The position numbers were made by a program, and so were the translations under genes. 64,000 nt of DNA from Rhizobacter sp. OV335 (lineage in GTDB: Bacteria; Pseudomonadota; Gammaproteobacteria; Burkholderiales; Burkholderiaceae_C), in the NCBI RefSeq assembly GCF_900142965.1, contig NZ_FRCQ01000033.1:1-64000 (forward strand), read 5' to 3'. This document shows positions 40,397-48,484 of this stretch, one piece after another. How positions within the stretch are numbered: the first letter of the stretch is position 1; each line of letters opens with the position of its first letter. A model generated the notes under the pieces. The model was not told the origin of the DNA. It saw nothing but the letters and a program-made list of their open reading frames with translations, and did not search any database.

Positions 40397-42780
40397 GCCG
40401 GCTCCCCGAGGGCCAGCGCGGCCGGCGCCACGATCGGCAGCGGCGTGACCTGGTGCTCGCGCGCGATCGCGATGTCGAGGATCGAATCGAAATCGCGCGG
40501 CTCGCTGAGGGCCTGCACGCCGGCCTCGCGCGCCTCGCGGAAGCCGCAGTGCTCGGTCAGCCGCACGCTCTCCAGCGGCGCGAGCTTGCCGTCGCGGATC
40601 AGCCCCCACACCTCGCGGTAGCTGGCGCGGCCGGCCCGCCACGGCCGCGTCTGCGCGCCCGGCGAGCCGGTGCGGTGCTCGTCGCTCGGCGGCATCGCGT
40701 CGCCCGGGTTGATCACCTCGCGGTAGGCGAACTGGTAGTCGCGGTGGCGCCAGTAGCCGGGCAGCGCATGGCCGTCGAGCAGGAACACCACCGGGTGGAT
40801 GTCGACCAGCTCCAGGCAGGCGGCGAACAGCAGCGTCAGGTCGATGCAGGTGCCCATGCGCGCCGCGCGCACCGCGCTCGGCGTGCGCAGGCGCTGCGAA
40901 TCGAGCGCGCGGTTGTAGGTGGGCGGCGGGTTGATGTAGCCGAGGTCCCATTCGTGCAGCAGCGCCGACCAGATCGCCTCGACCTGCAGGTCGACGTTCT
41001 CGAGGCTGGCCGGGTCGCCGGACGACGAGGACTGGTAGCCCTCGAAGCCGGCGCTCGGGTCGTCTCGGATCACCCGCACGTAGCGCTGCGCGAGCGTGAT
41101 CGCGCGCTCGACCGCCGGGTCGCGCGGCAGCACGAACGACGGCAGCCAGACGCCGCTGGTGCTGTTGTCGAGCCACTGGTCGACCGGCATCAGCCGCATC
41201 GCGTAGGTGTCCTTGTGGATCACCCGCCCACCGACCATCACCTGCACGAACAGGCTGCTGACGACCGCCTCGGAGACCGAGCGCATCAGCCGCGCGGTCA
41301 GCGGCATCTTGACGCGCGCGCCGAGGCTGGTGCGCTCCTGCGTCAGCTCGATCTCGGCCTCGTAGCGCGCCCGCTCGATGCCGCAGTTCAGCTCGACCAG
41401 CACATGGGCGCGCGTGAGCGGCTGCGTCACCGCGCCGCGCAGCTCGAAGCGGTGGAACAGCGCGCTGCGCTTCTCGGCGGAGTCGCCCTGGTTGTGCAGC
41501 TCGGCGTAGTTGAATTCGGTGCGCGGTTCGACGACGGCCCGCAGCGGGGCGCGTGCCACGGCGGGCGCACGTGCCGGGGTCGCCGCCGCGGTGCGCGCCA
41601 GGCGCGGCCCGCCGGGCTGCGCGACCAGCGGCGCGCGCGCCCACAGCGCGATGCCGGTGCCGGGCACCAGGTCGACCTGCGCGCGCGTCGCGGCCCAGGC
41701 CTGTTCGAACGCGACCGGCAGGTTCCAGGCCTGGGCCGCCAGCTGCGCATACAGCGTCTCGAAGAAGTAACCGGCCAGCGCGTCGTCGAACGCGTCCTGG
41801 AAGCCCATCGCCGCCAGCACGCCGGCCGGCAGCAGCTGCGGCGCGATGCGGGCCGCGGAGTTCCACAGGTTCAGCCCGACGAAGAACGGCCGGTGCCGGC
41901 CGCCGCCGGTCAGCGCATGCGCCAGCTCGGGCGGCGCCACCATCACCGGCAGGCCGTCGCTGCGGCGCATCAGGCAGCCGTCGACCACGCCCTTGTCGTC
42001 GCGCTGCCATTCGGCGGCACTGCGCCGCTCGTCGTGCAGCGTCACCGCGACATCGGTGCCGGCGCCATTGGCGAGTTGCGCGATGCCTTCGTGGTTGTCG
42101 AAACCGCAGACGTGCACGACCTCGGGCCGGAACGCCGCGCACAGCGCCGTCAGCTCGGCCAGCGTCGGGTTCACGGCCACGCGCCAGCGCGGGTCGTCGC
42201 CGGCCAGGCCGAAGGCGCGGCGCACGCGCTCGGTCTCGTCGGTCGCGTCATAGGCCTGCGCAAGCGCGCCGGGCAGGCTCTGGACGACCAGCACCCGGCC
42301 ATCCATGCGGCGCACCGGCAGCGGCTGCCGATCGGCGAGGTCGAGGTGGCGCATCACCGTCAGGCCGGACCCGCCCGCCGCAGCGGACCCGCCGGTGCGG
42401 CGGTAGCGCCGCGTGGCCCGCGACAGCACGAACTCCCACGGAAAGATGCGCCCCTCCCAGCCGACGCTCTCGGCCTCGAACGGCATCGTCACGACGACGC
42501 GGCCGGCCTGCGCGATCTCGCGCAGTGCGTCGTCGGTCAGCCCGAAGGCCTTCAGCGTCGTGGTGGCATCGGCCTGGTGGCGGTCGGCCACATCGGGCAT
42601 GTCGCGCCAGCGCTCGCGGCTGCGCAGCACGTAGCTCCAGCGCATCGCCTCGTTGGCCAGCGAACGCGACCGCGCCGCGGGGTCCGGCACCACGCCGGCG
42701 CCGCCGAGCCGGTAGCGCTTGGTGGCGGTGACGATCTGGATGCGGGACAGGAAGCCGTCGGCTTCGTTACGCGGGGGCAT
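40393..42780 (-). CDS. CHAT-like (catalytic Cys lost) plus transglutaminase-like protein
   Basis: 795 residues, GGAG ten bases upstream of ATG 42780. Residues about 90-345 follow the CHAT caspase-like pattern: RIFPWEFVLSRATR, VLVVQSLPG, VVHVCGFD (catalytic His H223), and FFVGLNLWNSAARI. In active CHAT proteases that last strand is LNACNSA; here the Cys position is Trp (W306), so the protease is probably dead. The middle (about 430-560) is beta-rich. Residues about 640-690 read MGTCIDLTLLFAACLELVDI with VVFLLDGHALPGYW: a transglutaminase-like Cys (C645) and His (H671), so a second, intact thiol-hydrolase site may exist. Coupled to an alpha/beta hydrolase, suggesting a conflict or defence module. 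Confidence 0.7.
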   Translation of the reverse strand: MPPRNEADGFLSRIQIVTATKRYRLGGAGVVPDPAARSRSLANEAMRWSYVLRSRERWRDMPDVADRHQADATTTLKAFGLTDDALREIAQAGRVVVTMPFEAESVGWEGRIFPWEFVLSRATRRYRRTGGSAAAGGSGLTVMRHLDLADRQPLPVRRMDGRVLVVQSLPGALAQAYDATDETERVRRAFGLAGDDPRWRVAVNPTLAELTALCAAFRPEVVHVCGFDNHEGIAQLANGAGTDVAVTLHDERRSAAEWQRDDKGVVDGCLMRRSDGLPVMVAPPELAHALTGGGRHRPFFVGLNLWNSAARIAPQLLPAGVLAAMGFQDAFDDALAGYFFETLYAQLAAQAWNLPVAFEQAWAATRAQVDLVPGTGIALWARAPLVAQPGGPRLARTAAATPARAPAVARAPLRAVVEPRTEFNYAELHNQGDSAEKRSALFHRFELRGAVTQPLTRAHVLVELNCGIERARYEAEIELTQERTSLGARVKMPLTARLMRSVSEAVVSSLFVQVMVGGRVIHKDTYAMRLMPVDQWLDNSTSGVWLPSFVLPRDPAVERAITLAQRYVRVIRDDPSAGFEGYQSSSSGDPASLENVDLQVEAIWSALLHEWDLGYINPPPTYNRALDSQRLRTPSAVRAARMGTCIDLTLLFAACLELVDIHPVVFLLDGHALPGYWRHRDYQFAYREVINPGDAMPPSDEHRTGSPGAQTRPWRAGRASYREVWGLIRDGKLAPLESVRLTEHCGFREAREAGVQALSEPRDFDSILDIAIAREHQVTPLPIVAPAALALGEPA

Positions 42781-42854
42781 GGGGTTCTCCGAGGCTCGGG
42801 CAGGCCGCGCGAGTCTATCGGGCCTTGGGCCTCGGGCCTGGCTTCCCCCGGCCG

Positions 42855-43667
42855 TCAGTCGGTGCGGGCGGCGCGGACCACCAGCGCGTCGGTGCGGGCC
42901 GTGTTCGGTGCCATCACCGACAGCCTGCGAGCGTCGGCATCGAAGAAGGCGATGCCGCCGAAGGCCGATCCGTTGGAAGCGCAATCGTCGCCGCTGAGGG
43001 CCAGCACGATGTCGAAGGCGTTCGCATCGCTGCGCGGCGTCAGCGTGCCGGCGACACGGCAGCCGGTGCCGCTGCCGCTGAGCACGCCCTGCGCGTCGAT
43101 CGTCAGCGCGACGCTCAGGCTGTCGGCGGGCCGCGCCGCCTGCGCGTCGTAGCTGCCGGCCACGTCATCGAGCGAGGCCGTGCGCTCGTACGCCGGGTTG
43201 TAGGTCATCGAGAAGGCCGGAGCGTCGGCCGAGAGCGTGCCATCGAAGCGCTGCGCCGCGACCACGGTGGCGCTCAGCTGCGTGGCCGTCACCGTGCCGT
43301 CGGCCAGGCTGAAGTCGATGGTGTCGATCGTGGCACTCGAGCTGAACGCACCGTCGACACCGGCGCCGGTGCCTTGCACCAGGCCGGCCACCGAGTCGGG
43401 CGCGTCCTGTGCCGAGTAGAGGATGCTGAAGCTGCCATCGCTGAAGACCAGGCCGGTCAGCGTGCGGTGATCGTCGGTGCTGCCGGTCCACCAGCCTGCC
43501 GCGACGGTGGGCACCGGCGTCGGGGTGACGACGGTGCCGCCACCGCCGGTCGAGCCACCGTCCGTCGCGGCGCTTGTGCTACCACCCCCGCCCCCTCCAC
43601 CACCGCAGGCCGCCAGCAGGCCCAGCATCCCCACCATCACCACCAGCATTCCCGAACGGCGTCCCAT
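42855..43667 (-). CDS. Secreted lipoprotein, unknown
   Basis: 270 residues; GAGGA before the ATG at 43667. Lipobox LLAAC with Cys at residue 20, followed by Gly-, Ser- and Thr-rich linker, then repeated beta-strand units (WWTGSTDDHRTLTGLVFSDG, FSLADGTVTATQLSATVVA, GVLSGSGTGCRVAGTLTP). It looks like a small beta-sandwich surface protein of the cell-envelope type, outer membrane or periplasm. No catalytic motif is visible. Divergent from the ParD-like gene. Confidence 0.82.
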   Translation of the reverse strand: MGRRSGMLVVMVGMLGLLAACGGGGGGGGSTSAATDGGSTGGGGTVVTPTPVPTVAAGWWTGSTDDHRTLTGLVFSDGSFSILYSAQDAPDSVAGLVQGTGAGVDGAFSSSATIDTIDFSLADGTVTATQLSATVVAAQRFDGTLSADAPAFSMTYNPAYERTASLDDVAGSYDAQAARPADSLSVALTIDAQGVLSGSGTGCRVAGTLTPRSDANAFDIVLALSGDDCASNGSAFGGIAFFDADARRLSVMAPNTARTDALVVRAARTD

Positions 43668-43806
43668 GAGTTCCTCTGCGACAAGAGTGCGAAAGGACTC
43701 GATTGTTCGAGCCTGTCGCTCGTTCGCCCACGGGAGACATGTACTTCTGCACCGCGTCCGGGCGACGAAGCCGGCCGAAGTGCGACTTCGGACCAGTCTG
43801 GATCGC

Positions 43807-43836
43807 GATATACGAACCATATATACTTCGTACATC
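43807..43836. promoter_or_regulatory. Operator-like palindrome upstream of the ParD-like gene
   Basis: GATATACGAA at the left end pairs with TTCGTACATC at the right end across a 10-bp AT-rich centre; TACGAA/TTCGTA is perfect and the outer arms (GAT/ATC) continue the symmetry. It ends 28 bp before the ATG of the ParD-like gene, a typical place for autorepression by an RHH-type antitoxin. The AT-rich core may hold the -10 box. Confidence 0.7.
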
Positions 43837-43864
43837 ACCTCCAACCTCCCTTTCAGGCACCGCC

Positions 43865-44125
43865 ATGGGCATCGTGAAGATTTCAGACCAGATGCATGAC
43901 AACCTGCGCAGCGCGAGCGACGCGCTGAGCCGCTCGATCAACGCGCAGGCCGAGCACTGGATGCGCGTGGGCATGCTGTGCGAGCTGCACCCGGCACTGA
44001 GCTACGGCGACATCTGCCAGCTGATGCTGCGCGCGGCGCAGTCGAACGAGCCGGCGCTGTCGTTCATGAAGCCGGTCCCGCCGAGCCCGGTGGCCGCCCG
44101 CACGCCGCGCAGGGCCGCCCGATGA
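43865..44125 (+). CDS. ParD-like (RHH) antitoxin-family protein
   Basis: 86 residues. It starts MGIVKISDQMHDNLRSASDA, the beta-strand-then-helix layout of ribbon-helix-helix proteins (IVKIS strand, then SRSINAQAEHWMRVGML). It belongs with the ParD_like family. ParD proteins dimerise, bind an operator and neutralise a partner toxin; here the next gene is a methionine aminopeptidase, not ParE. The stop overlaps that gene's ATG (ATGA), showing translational coupling. The palindrome upstream is a likely self-binding site. Confidence 0.85.
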   Translation: MGIVKISDQMHDNLRSASDALSRSINAQAEHWMRVGMLCELHPALSYGDICQLMLRAAQSNEPALSFMKPVPPSPVAARTPRRAAR

Positions 44126-44925
44126 ACCGCCCCGCCCGCTCGGTGAAGGTCCACCCCGCCGCCGACCTCGCGATGGCGCGCGCCGCCGGAGCGCTGGCCG
44201 CCGACGTGCTGCGGATGATCGCGCCGCACGTGAAGGCCGGCATCAGCACCGGCGAACTCGACCGGCTGTGCCACGACCACATCGTCGAGGTGCAGAAGGC
44301 GGTGCCGGCCAACGTCGGCTACCACGGCTACACGAAGACCATCTGCGCGTCGGTCAATCAGGTGGTGTGCCACGGCATCCCGTCGGACGACGAAGTGCTG
44401 CGCGACGGCGACATCGTCAACCTCGACGTCGCGGTGATCCGCGAGGGCTGGTACGGCGACACCAGCCGCAGCTTCGTCGTCGGCGAGGTCTCGCCGCTCG
44501 CGCAACGGCTGGTCGACACGACCTACGAGGCGATGCGCGCCGGCATCCTCGCGGTGCGGCCGGGCGCGACGCTCGGCGACGTCGGCCATGCGATCCAGAC
44601 GGTGGCGCAGCGCGAGGGCTTCAGCGTCGTGCGCGAGTACTGCGGGCACGGCATCGGCCGCATCTACCACGATGAACCGACGGTCCCGCACTACGGCCAG
44701 CGCGGCCAGGGGCTGAGGCTGGTGCCGGGCATGGTGTTCACGATCGAGCCGATGCTGAACGCCGGCAAGGCCGGCACGCGCACGCTGGCCGACGGCTGGA
44801 CGGTGGTCACGCGCGACCGCTCGCTGTCGGCGCAGTGGGAGCACATGGTCACGGTGACCGACACCGGCGTCGAGGTGCTGACGCCGTGGCCGGAAGGAAC
44901 GGGCGCCTACGCTGCGCTGCCCTGA
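44122..44925 (+). CDS. map: Type I methionine aminopeptidase
   Basis: 267 residues, normal for MAP-I. All five metal ligands are present: Asp in NLDVAVI, Asp in YGDTSRSF, His in CGHGIGRI, Glu in TIEPML, Glu in QWEHM. It removes N-terminal Met from nascent proteins in the cytosol. A cell usually has one housekeeping map next to rpsB; this copy is instead coupled to a ParD-like gene, so it may be an accessory isozyme under separate control. The overlap start is ATG at 44122. Confidence 0.93.
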   Translation: MNRPARSVKVHPAADLAMARAAGALAADVLRMIAPHVKAGISTGELDRLCHDHIVEVQKAVPANVGYHGYTKTICASVNQVVCHGIPSDDEVLRDGDIVNLDVAVIREGWYGDTSRSFVVGEVSPLAQRLVDTTYEAMRAGILAVRPGATLGDVGHAIQTVAQREGFSVVREYCGHGIGRIYHDEPTVPHYGQRGQGLRLVPGMVFTIEPMLNAGKAGTRTLADGWTVVTRDRSLSAQWEHMVTVTDTGVEVLTPWPEGTGAYAALP

Positions 44926-44942
44926 GGTTCAGGGCAAGCGCG

Positions 44943-45692
44943 TCAAGGCACCAGCGAGTGCACCCAGGCCGACACCGGGTTGCCCCGGATCACCAGCCGG
45001 TTGCGCGCGAGGCATTCGAACTGCGCGCCGAGCTTGCGGGCGACCGCTAGGCTCGCTTCGTTGCCTTCGGCGACGACGATCTCGATGCGCTGGAAACCCA
45101 GTGCGCTGAAACCATAGCTGGCCAGCGAACGCGCGGCGCGGGTCGCGATGCCTTGGCCTTGCGCCGACTGGCGGACCCAGTAGCCGAGGTTGCAGACGCG
45201 GTGGATCGTGTTGAACTGGTTGAGCCCGGCGCCGCCGACCAGCCGGCCGCTGCGCTCGTCGAACAGGGCGAACTCGCAGGCCTGCCCCTGGGCCAGGCTG
45301 TCGACGCAGACATCGACCCAGTCGATCGCATCGCGCACGCCGTAGCCGGGGTGGCACCAATCCATCCAGCGGCCGATCGTGCCGATCGATTCGCGGGCGG
45401 CTTCGGCCATGGCCCGCGCGTCGTCGCGCGTCCAGGGCCGCAGCACCATGCCGTCGAAGCGCAGGGGCTCCATCGGGTCGCGCGTGTCGATGCGGCGCGA
45501 GGCGGTGTCACCCATCTCGAACTGCCACGGCGCAGCGGCCAGTGGCGCGGCTTCGGTGGGGGGCAGGCCGTCGTCGACGACACGCCCACTGTGATTGAAA
45601 TCGCCGAAGTCGTCGAGGAACGAAGCAGCGGCATCGTCGCGGGGGCGCGCGTCACGGGAGAGGACATTACGAAAGGCCATTGTTCGCATCAT
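44943..45692 (-). CDS. GNAT acetyltransferase, RimJ/RimL-like
   Basis: 249 residues. The catalytic domain is the last 180: LRPWTRDDARAMAEAAR, IGRWMDWCHPGYGVRDAIDW, GGAGLNQFNTIHRVCNLGYW, and the acetyl-CoA loop SAQGQGIATRAARS. The N-terminal 75 residues are disordered and acidic but codon use is normal. ATG 45692 or ATG 45680 could be the start; the small gene at 45667-45885 overlaps both. Probably acetylates an amino-terminal or side-chain amine; target unknown. Confidence 0.85.
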   Translation of the reverse strand: MMRTMAFRNVLSRDARPRDDAAASFLDDFGDFNHSGRVVDDGLPPTEAAPLAAAPWQFEMGDTASRRIDTRDPMEPLRFDGMVLRPWTRDDARAMAEAARESIGTIGRWMDWCHPGYGVRDAIDWVDVCVDSLAQGQACEFALFDERSGRLVGGAGLNQFNTIHRVCNLGYWVRQSAQGQGIATRAARSLASYGFSALGFQRIEIVVAEGNEASLAVARKLGAQFECLARNRLVIRGNPVSAWVHSLVP

Positions 45693-45885
45693 CGGTAGGC
45701 GCCACGCGCCGGTCGTCTTCGATCACGGTGTCGGCCCAGGCGCTGCCGGACGTGAAGCCCGAGTGCTGCATCGTCGACGGTGCAGCGGCATCGGCGTCGT
45801 GCCGCAGCGGCGCGCCGCCGATGCGGGACCACAGTCGCTGGAACAAGGGCGCCGCATCCTCGGCACCAGGTTTTCTGGAAGACAT
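45667..45885 (-). CDS. Small protein upstream of the acetyltransferase
   Basis: 72 residues (MSSRKPG start). Codons have strongly G/C third positions and it overlaps the acetyltransferase start, so coupling is plausible. Another Met at 45894 is possible. Hydrophilic with an acidic end (WADTVIEDDRRVAPTDDANN); no family recognised. The rest of the gap 45886-46130 has no gene, only the inverted repeat at 46045. Confidence 0.5.
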   Translation of the reverse strand: MSSRKPGAEDAAPLFQRLWSRIGGAPLRHDADAAAPSTMQHSGFTSGSAWADTVIEDDRRVAPTDDANNGLS

Positions 45886-46044
45886 CGATTCCATCCCTGG
45901 AGGAGCACCGACGGGCGGCGCGATGCCGGATGAATGGCAAGAAGCGGTCCATGCCGGCGCGCCGGCCCGGCGCGCGATTTGTCAGTCCCCGCTTGCGGCC
46001 GGGCCGCGCCGGCGCTGCGTTTGCGCCGTCCATCGACACGGCGC

Positions 46045-46073
46045 GCACCTGACATTCAAAAACTGTCAGGTGC
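46045..46073. terminator. Inverted repeat GCACCTGAC-N11-GTCAGGTGC
   Basis: Perfect 9-bp stem with an A-rich loop, 58 bp beyond the stop of the hybrid kinase (minus strand). No T-run is adjacent, so it could be a weak terminator for that gene or an operator for the genes to the left. Confidence 0.45.
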
Positions 46074-46130
46074 CGATTGCGTCGGCCGGCGGACACTTCT
46101 TGTTCCAGGGTGCCGCGGATCGTCAGATCG

Positions 46131-47912
46131 TCACTGCGGCTCGCGCACGCCGTGGTCCAGCACCGCCCGCACCTTGCTGGCCAGCGCCCGCGCGCTGTAC
46201 GGCTTGGACAACAGCTCGACGCCCGGGTCGAGCCGCCCGCCGTGCACGATGGCGTTTTGCGCATAACCCGACGTGAACAGCACCGCGATGCCGGGCAAAC
46301 GCTGGCGCGCCTTGTCGGCGAGTTCCGGGCTCTTCAGCCGGCCGGGCATCACGACGTCAGTGAACAGCAGGTCGATCGCCGCATGGTGTGCCACCGCGTC
46401 GTCGATCACCACCAGCGCCTGGTCGGCGTCGCTCGCCTTCAGCACCCGGTAGCCGAGCTCCTGCAGCATCTCGACGGTGGCGCCGCGCACCGCGGCATCG
46501 TCCTCGACCACCAGCACGGTCTCGGCCCCGCCGCCGGCGTCGTCGGCGGCCGCCGCGGCACCCGGATCAGGCGTCGCGTCGACCTCGCCCTCGGCGGCGC
46601 GGGCACGCGGCAGGTAGACCTTGACGGTCGTGCCCTGCCCCGGCTCGCTGTAGATCTTCACGTGGCCGCCGGACTGCCGCACGAAGCCGTAGACCATCGA
46701 CAGCCCGAGCCCGGTGCCGGCGCCGGCCGGCTTGGTGGAGAAGAACGGCTGGAACACCTGCGACAGCACCTGCGGCGTCATGCCGCAGCCGGTGTCGCTG
46801 ACGGCCAGCATCACGTACTGGCCCGGCTTCACGTCGACCTGGCCGCGCACGTAGTCGTCGTCCAGGAAGGCGTTGCCGACCTCGATCGTCAGCCGGCCGT
46901 TGCCGTCCATCGCGTCGCGGGCGTTGATCGCCAGGTTCAGCAGCGCGTTCTCGACCTGCGTCGGGTCGATGAAGGTGTGCCACAGCCCGCCGGAGACGAT
47001 CAGCTCCACCTCGACGCCCTCGCCGATCGAGCGGCGCAGCAGGTCCTCGATGCCGCCGATGAAGCGGCCGACGTCGACCACCCGCGGCGCCAGCGCCTGG
47101 CGGCGGCCGAAGGCCAGCAGCTGGCTCGCGAGCTTGGCGCCGCGCCGCACGGCCGCGCTCGCGCTGTCGAGGCGCTGCATCACCTTCACGTCGTCGTGCG
47201 TCAGCCGCGACACCAGGTGCAGGTTGGCCGAGATCACCTGCAGCAGGTTGTTGAAGTCGTGCGCGACGCCGCCGGTCAGTTGCCCGACCGCCTCCATCTT
47301 CTGCGCCTGGCGCAGCCGCTCTTCCGCCAGGTGGCGCTCGGTGATGTCGATGGCCTCGGGCACGACCGCGACCACCGCGCCGTCGCGGTCGTGCACCGGC
47401 CGCACCGCGAAATCGAACTGCCTCCAGCCGGCCGGCAGCAGCAGGCGCAGCTCCTGGCGCCGGCTGTGGCCCTGCGCGGCCGCCTGCACCGCGAGCCGAA
47501 TCGTCTCCGGCATGCCCGGCGTGCGGGCGAACCACGGCGAATCCCAGTAAGGCCGGCCGACCACCTCATCGAGCGTGGCGCCAATGCCGCGCAGCGAGGT
47601 CTCGTTGGCATCGAGCAGGCTGCCGTCGAGCGCGAGCAGGCCCTGGTACTGGAAGCTGGTCGAGAAGATGGTGCGCATGCGCGCCTCGCTGGCCTGCAGC
47701 GCCTCGGTGCGCGCGGCGACGCGCGCCTCGAGCCGCGCCTGCAGCTCGGCATGCCGGCCCTCCGCATCGGCCAGCAGCTGCGCGGTGCGCTGCCGCTCGG
47801 CCTGTTCAGCGCGGTGCAGTCGGCGGCTGCAGTGCAGCGACCAGCCGAGCCAGACCGCGCCCGGCAGCAACGCGCCGAGCATCCATGACAACGCGATCGG
47901 CAACGCAGCCAT
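46131..47912 (-). CDS. Hybrid histidine kinase (TM, PAS, HisKA, HATPase, receiver)
   Basis: 593 residues. A membrane helix (about 5-25) anchors it. A coiled coil (about 30-75) leads to a PAS domain (about 75-195). HisKA has GGVAHDFNNLLQVI, the BaeS/NtrB-like phospho-His site. HATPase N/G boxes are NLAINARDAMDGNG and SDTGCGM, GTGLGLSMVYGF. A C-terminal receiver has VVEDDAAVRGA and DVVMPGRL with KPY. The internal receiver implies a phosphorelay to an unseen partner. The ATG at 47912 starts 2 bp after the stop of the 131-residue gene, so they are an operon. Confidence 0.92.
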   Translation of the reverse strand: MAALPIALSWMLGALLPGAVWLGWSLHCSRRLHRAEQAERQRTAQLLADAEGRHAELQARLEARVAARTEALQASEARMRTIFSTSFQYQGLLALDGSLLDANETSLRGIGATLDEVVGRPYWDSPWFARTPGMPETIRLAVQAAAQGHSRRQELRLLLPAGWRQFDFAVRPVHDRDGAVVAVVPEAIDITERHLAEERLRQAQKMEAVGQLTGGVAHDFNNLLQVISANLHLVSRLTHDDVKVMQRLDSASAAVRRGAKLASQLLAFGRRQALAPRVVDVGRFIGGIEDLLRRSIGEGVEVELIVSGGLWHTFIDPTQVENALLNLAINARDAMDGNGRLTIEVGNAFLDDDYVRGQVDVKPGQYVMLAVSDTGCGMTPQVLSQVFQPFFSTKPAGAGTGLGLSMVYGFVRQSGGHVKIYSEPGQGTTVKVYLPRARAAEGEVDATPDPGAAAAADDAGGGAETVLVVEDDAAVRGATVEMLQELGYRVLKASDADQALVVIDDAVAHHAAIDLLFTDVVMPGRLKSPELADKARQRLPGIAVLFTSGYAQNAIVHGGRLDPGVELLSKPYSARALASKVRAVLDHGVREPQ

Positions 47913-47914
47913 CG

Positions 47915-48310
47915 TCAGCGCAGTCGCGTTCGCGACAGGCGTTTCGCGTTGGCCACCGCGGTGCGGTGGACCGGTGCGAGACCGTGGCCCAGCACGCCGA
48001 GCGCCGCCGATTGCAGCTGCGTGCCGATCGCCTGCGCCGACGGCGGTCCCCACGGCGACAGGCAGGCGCGCCACCAGAACATCCCGAAGGCCTGCTGCGC
48101 GCGCCAGGCCTGCATCCCCATCGCCAACCACGACTGCTGGAACGCGGTCGTCTTCTCGGCACTCATCCGGGTGAACTCGCGCCGGTCGCGTTCCGAAGGT
48201 GCCGCACCGGCCAGCGCCATGCGGGCGATGCGGTGCGCCATCACCGGCGGCACGGCAAAGGCGAGTTCTGCGCTGCGCTGCGCGAGCGAGTTGCGTTGGC
48301 GTTTCGACAT
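47915..48310 (-). CDS. Phasin-like small protein, unknown
   Basis: 131 residues. AGGAG six bases before the ATG at 48310. Mostly helical: SLAQRSAELAFAVPPVMAHR, EKTTAFQQSWLAMGMQAWRA. The pattern resembles polyhydroxyalkanoate-phasin or similar conserved small proteins but is not decisive. It precedes the hybrid kinase in an operon, so it may be a stress or granule-related accessory. Divergent to the 308-residue membrane gene. Confidence 0.68.
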   Translation of the reverse strand: MSKRQRNSLAQRSAELAFAVPPVMAHRIARMALAGAAPSERDRREFTRMSAEKTTAFQQSWLAMGMQAWRAQQAFGMFWWRACLSPWGPPSAQAIGTQLQSAALGVLGHGLAPVHRTAVANAKRLSRTRLR

Positions 48311-48377
48311 GACAGGCTCCTGGGTTGCAGCCACTGTAAAGGCCGTGCTGCCGTGCAGCAGCGGGTCGCGCCCTATT

Positions 48378-48387
48378 CCTACAGCGC
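48378..48387. promoter_or_regulatory. TCCTACAGCG motif in a divergent promoter region
   Basis: This 10-mer lies between divergent genes starting at 48310 (minus) and 48485 (plus). The same 10-mer is at 54015-54024 between two other divergent stress-type genes. Shared sequence suggests shared control; the protein that reads it is unknown. Confidence 0.4.
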
Positions 48388-48484
48388 GTGCCATCGCAGT
48401 CCGACGCACGGCGCGTCGACGCGCGCCGACGATTCGCTGCACACGGCCACTGCATGGCCGCATGCCCACCAGGAGACACCACCC

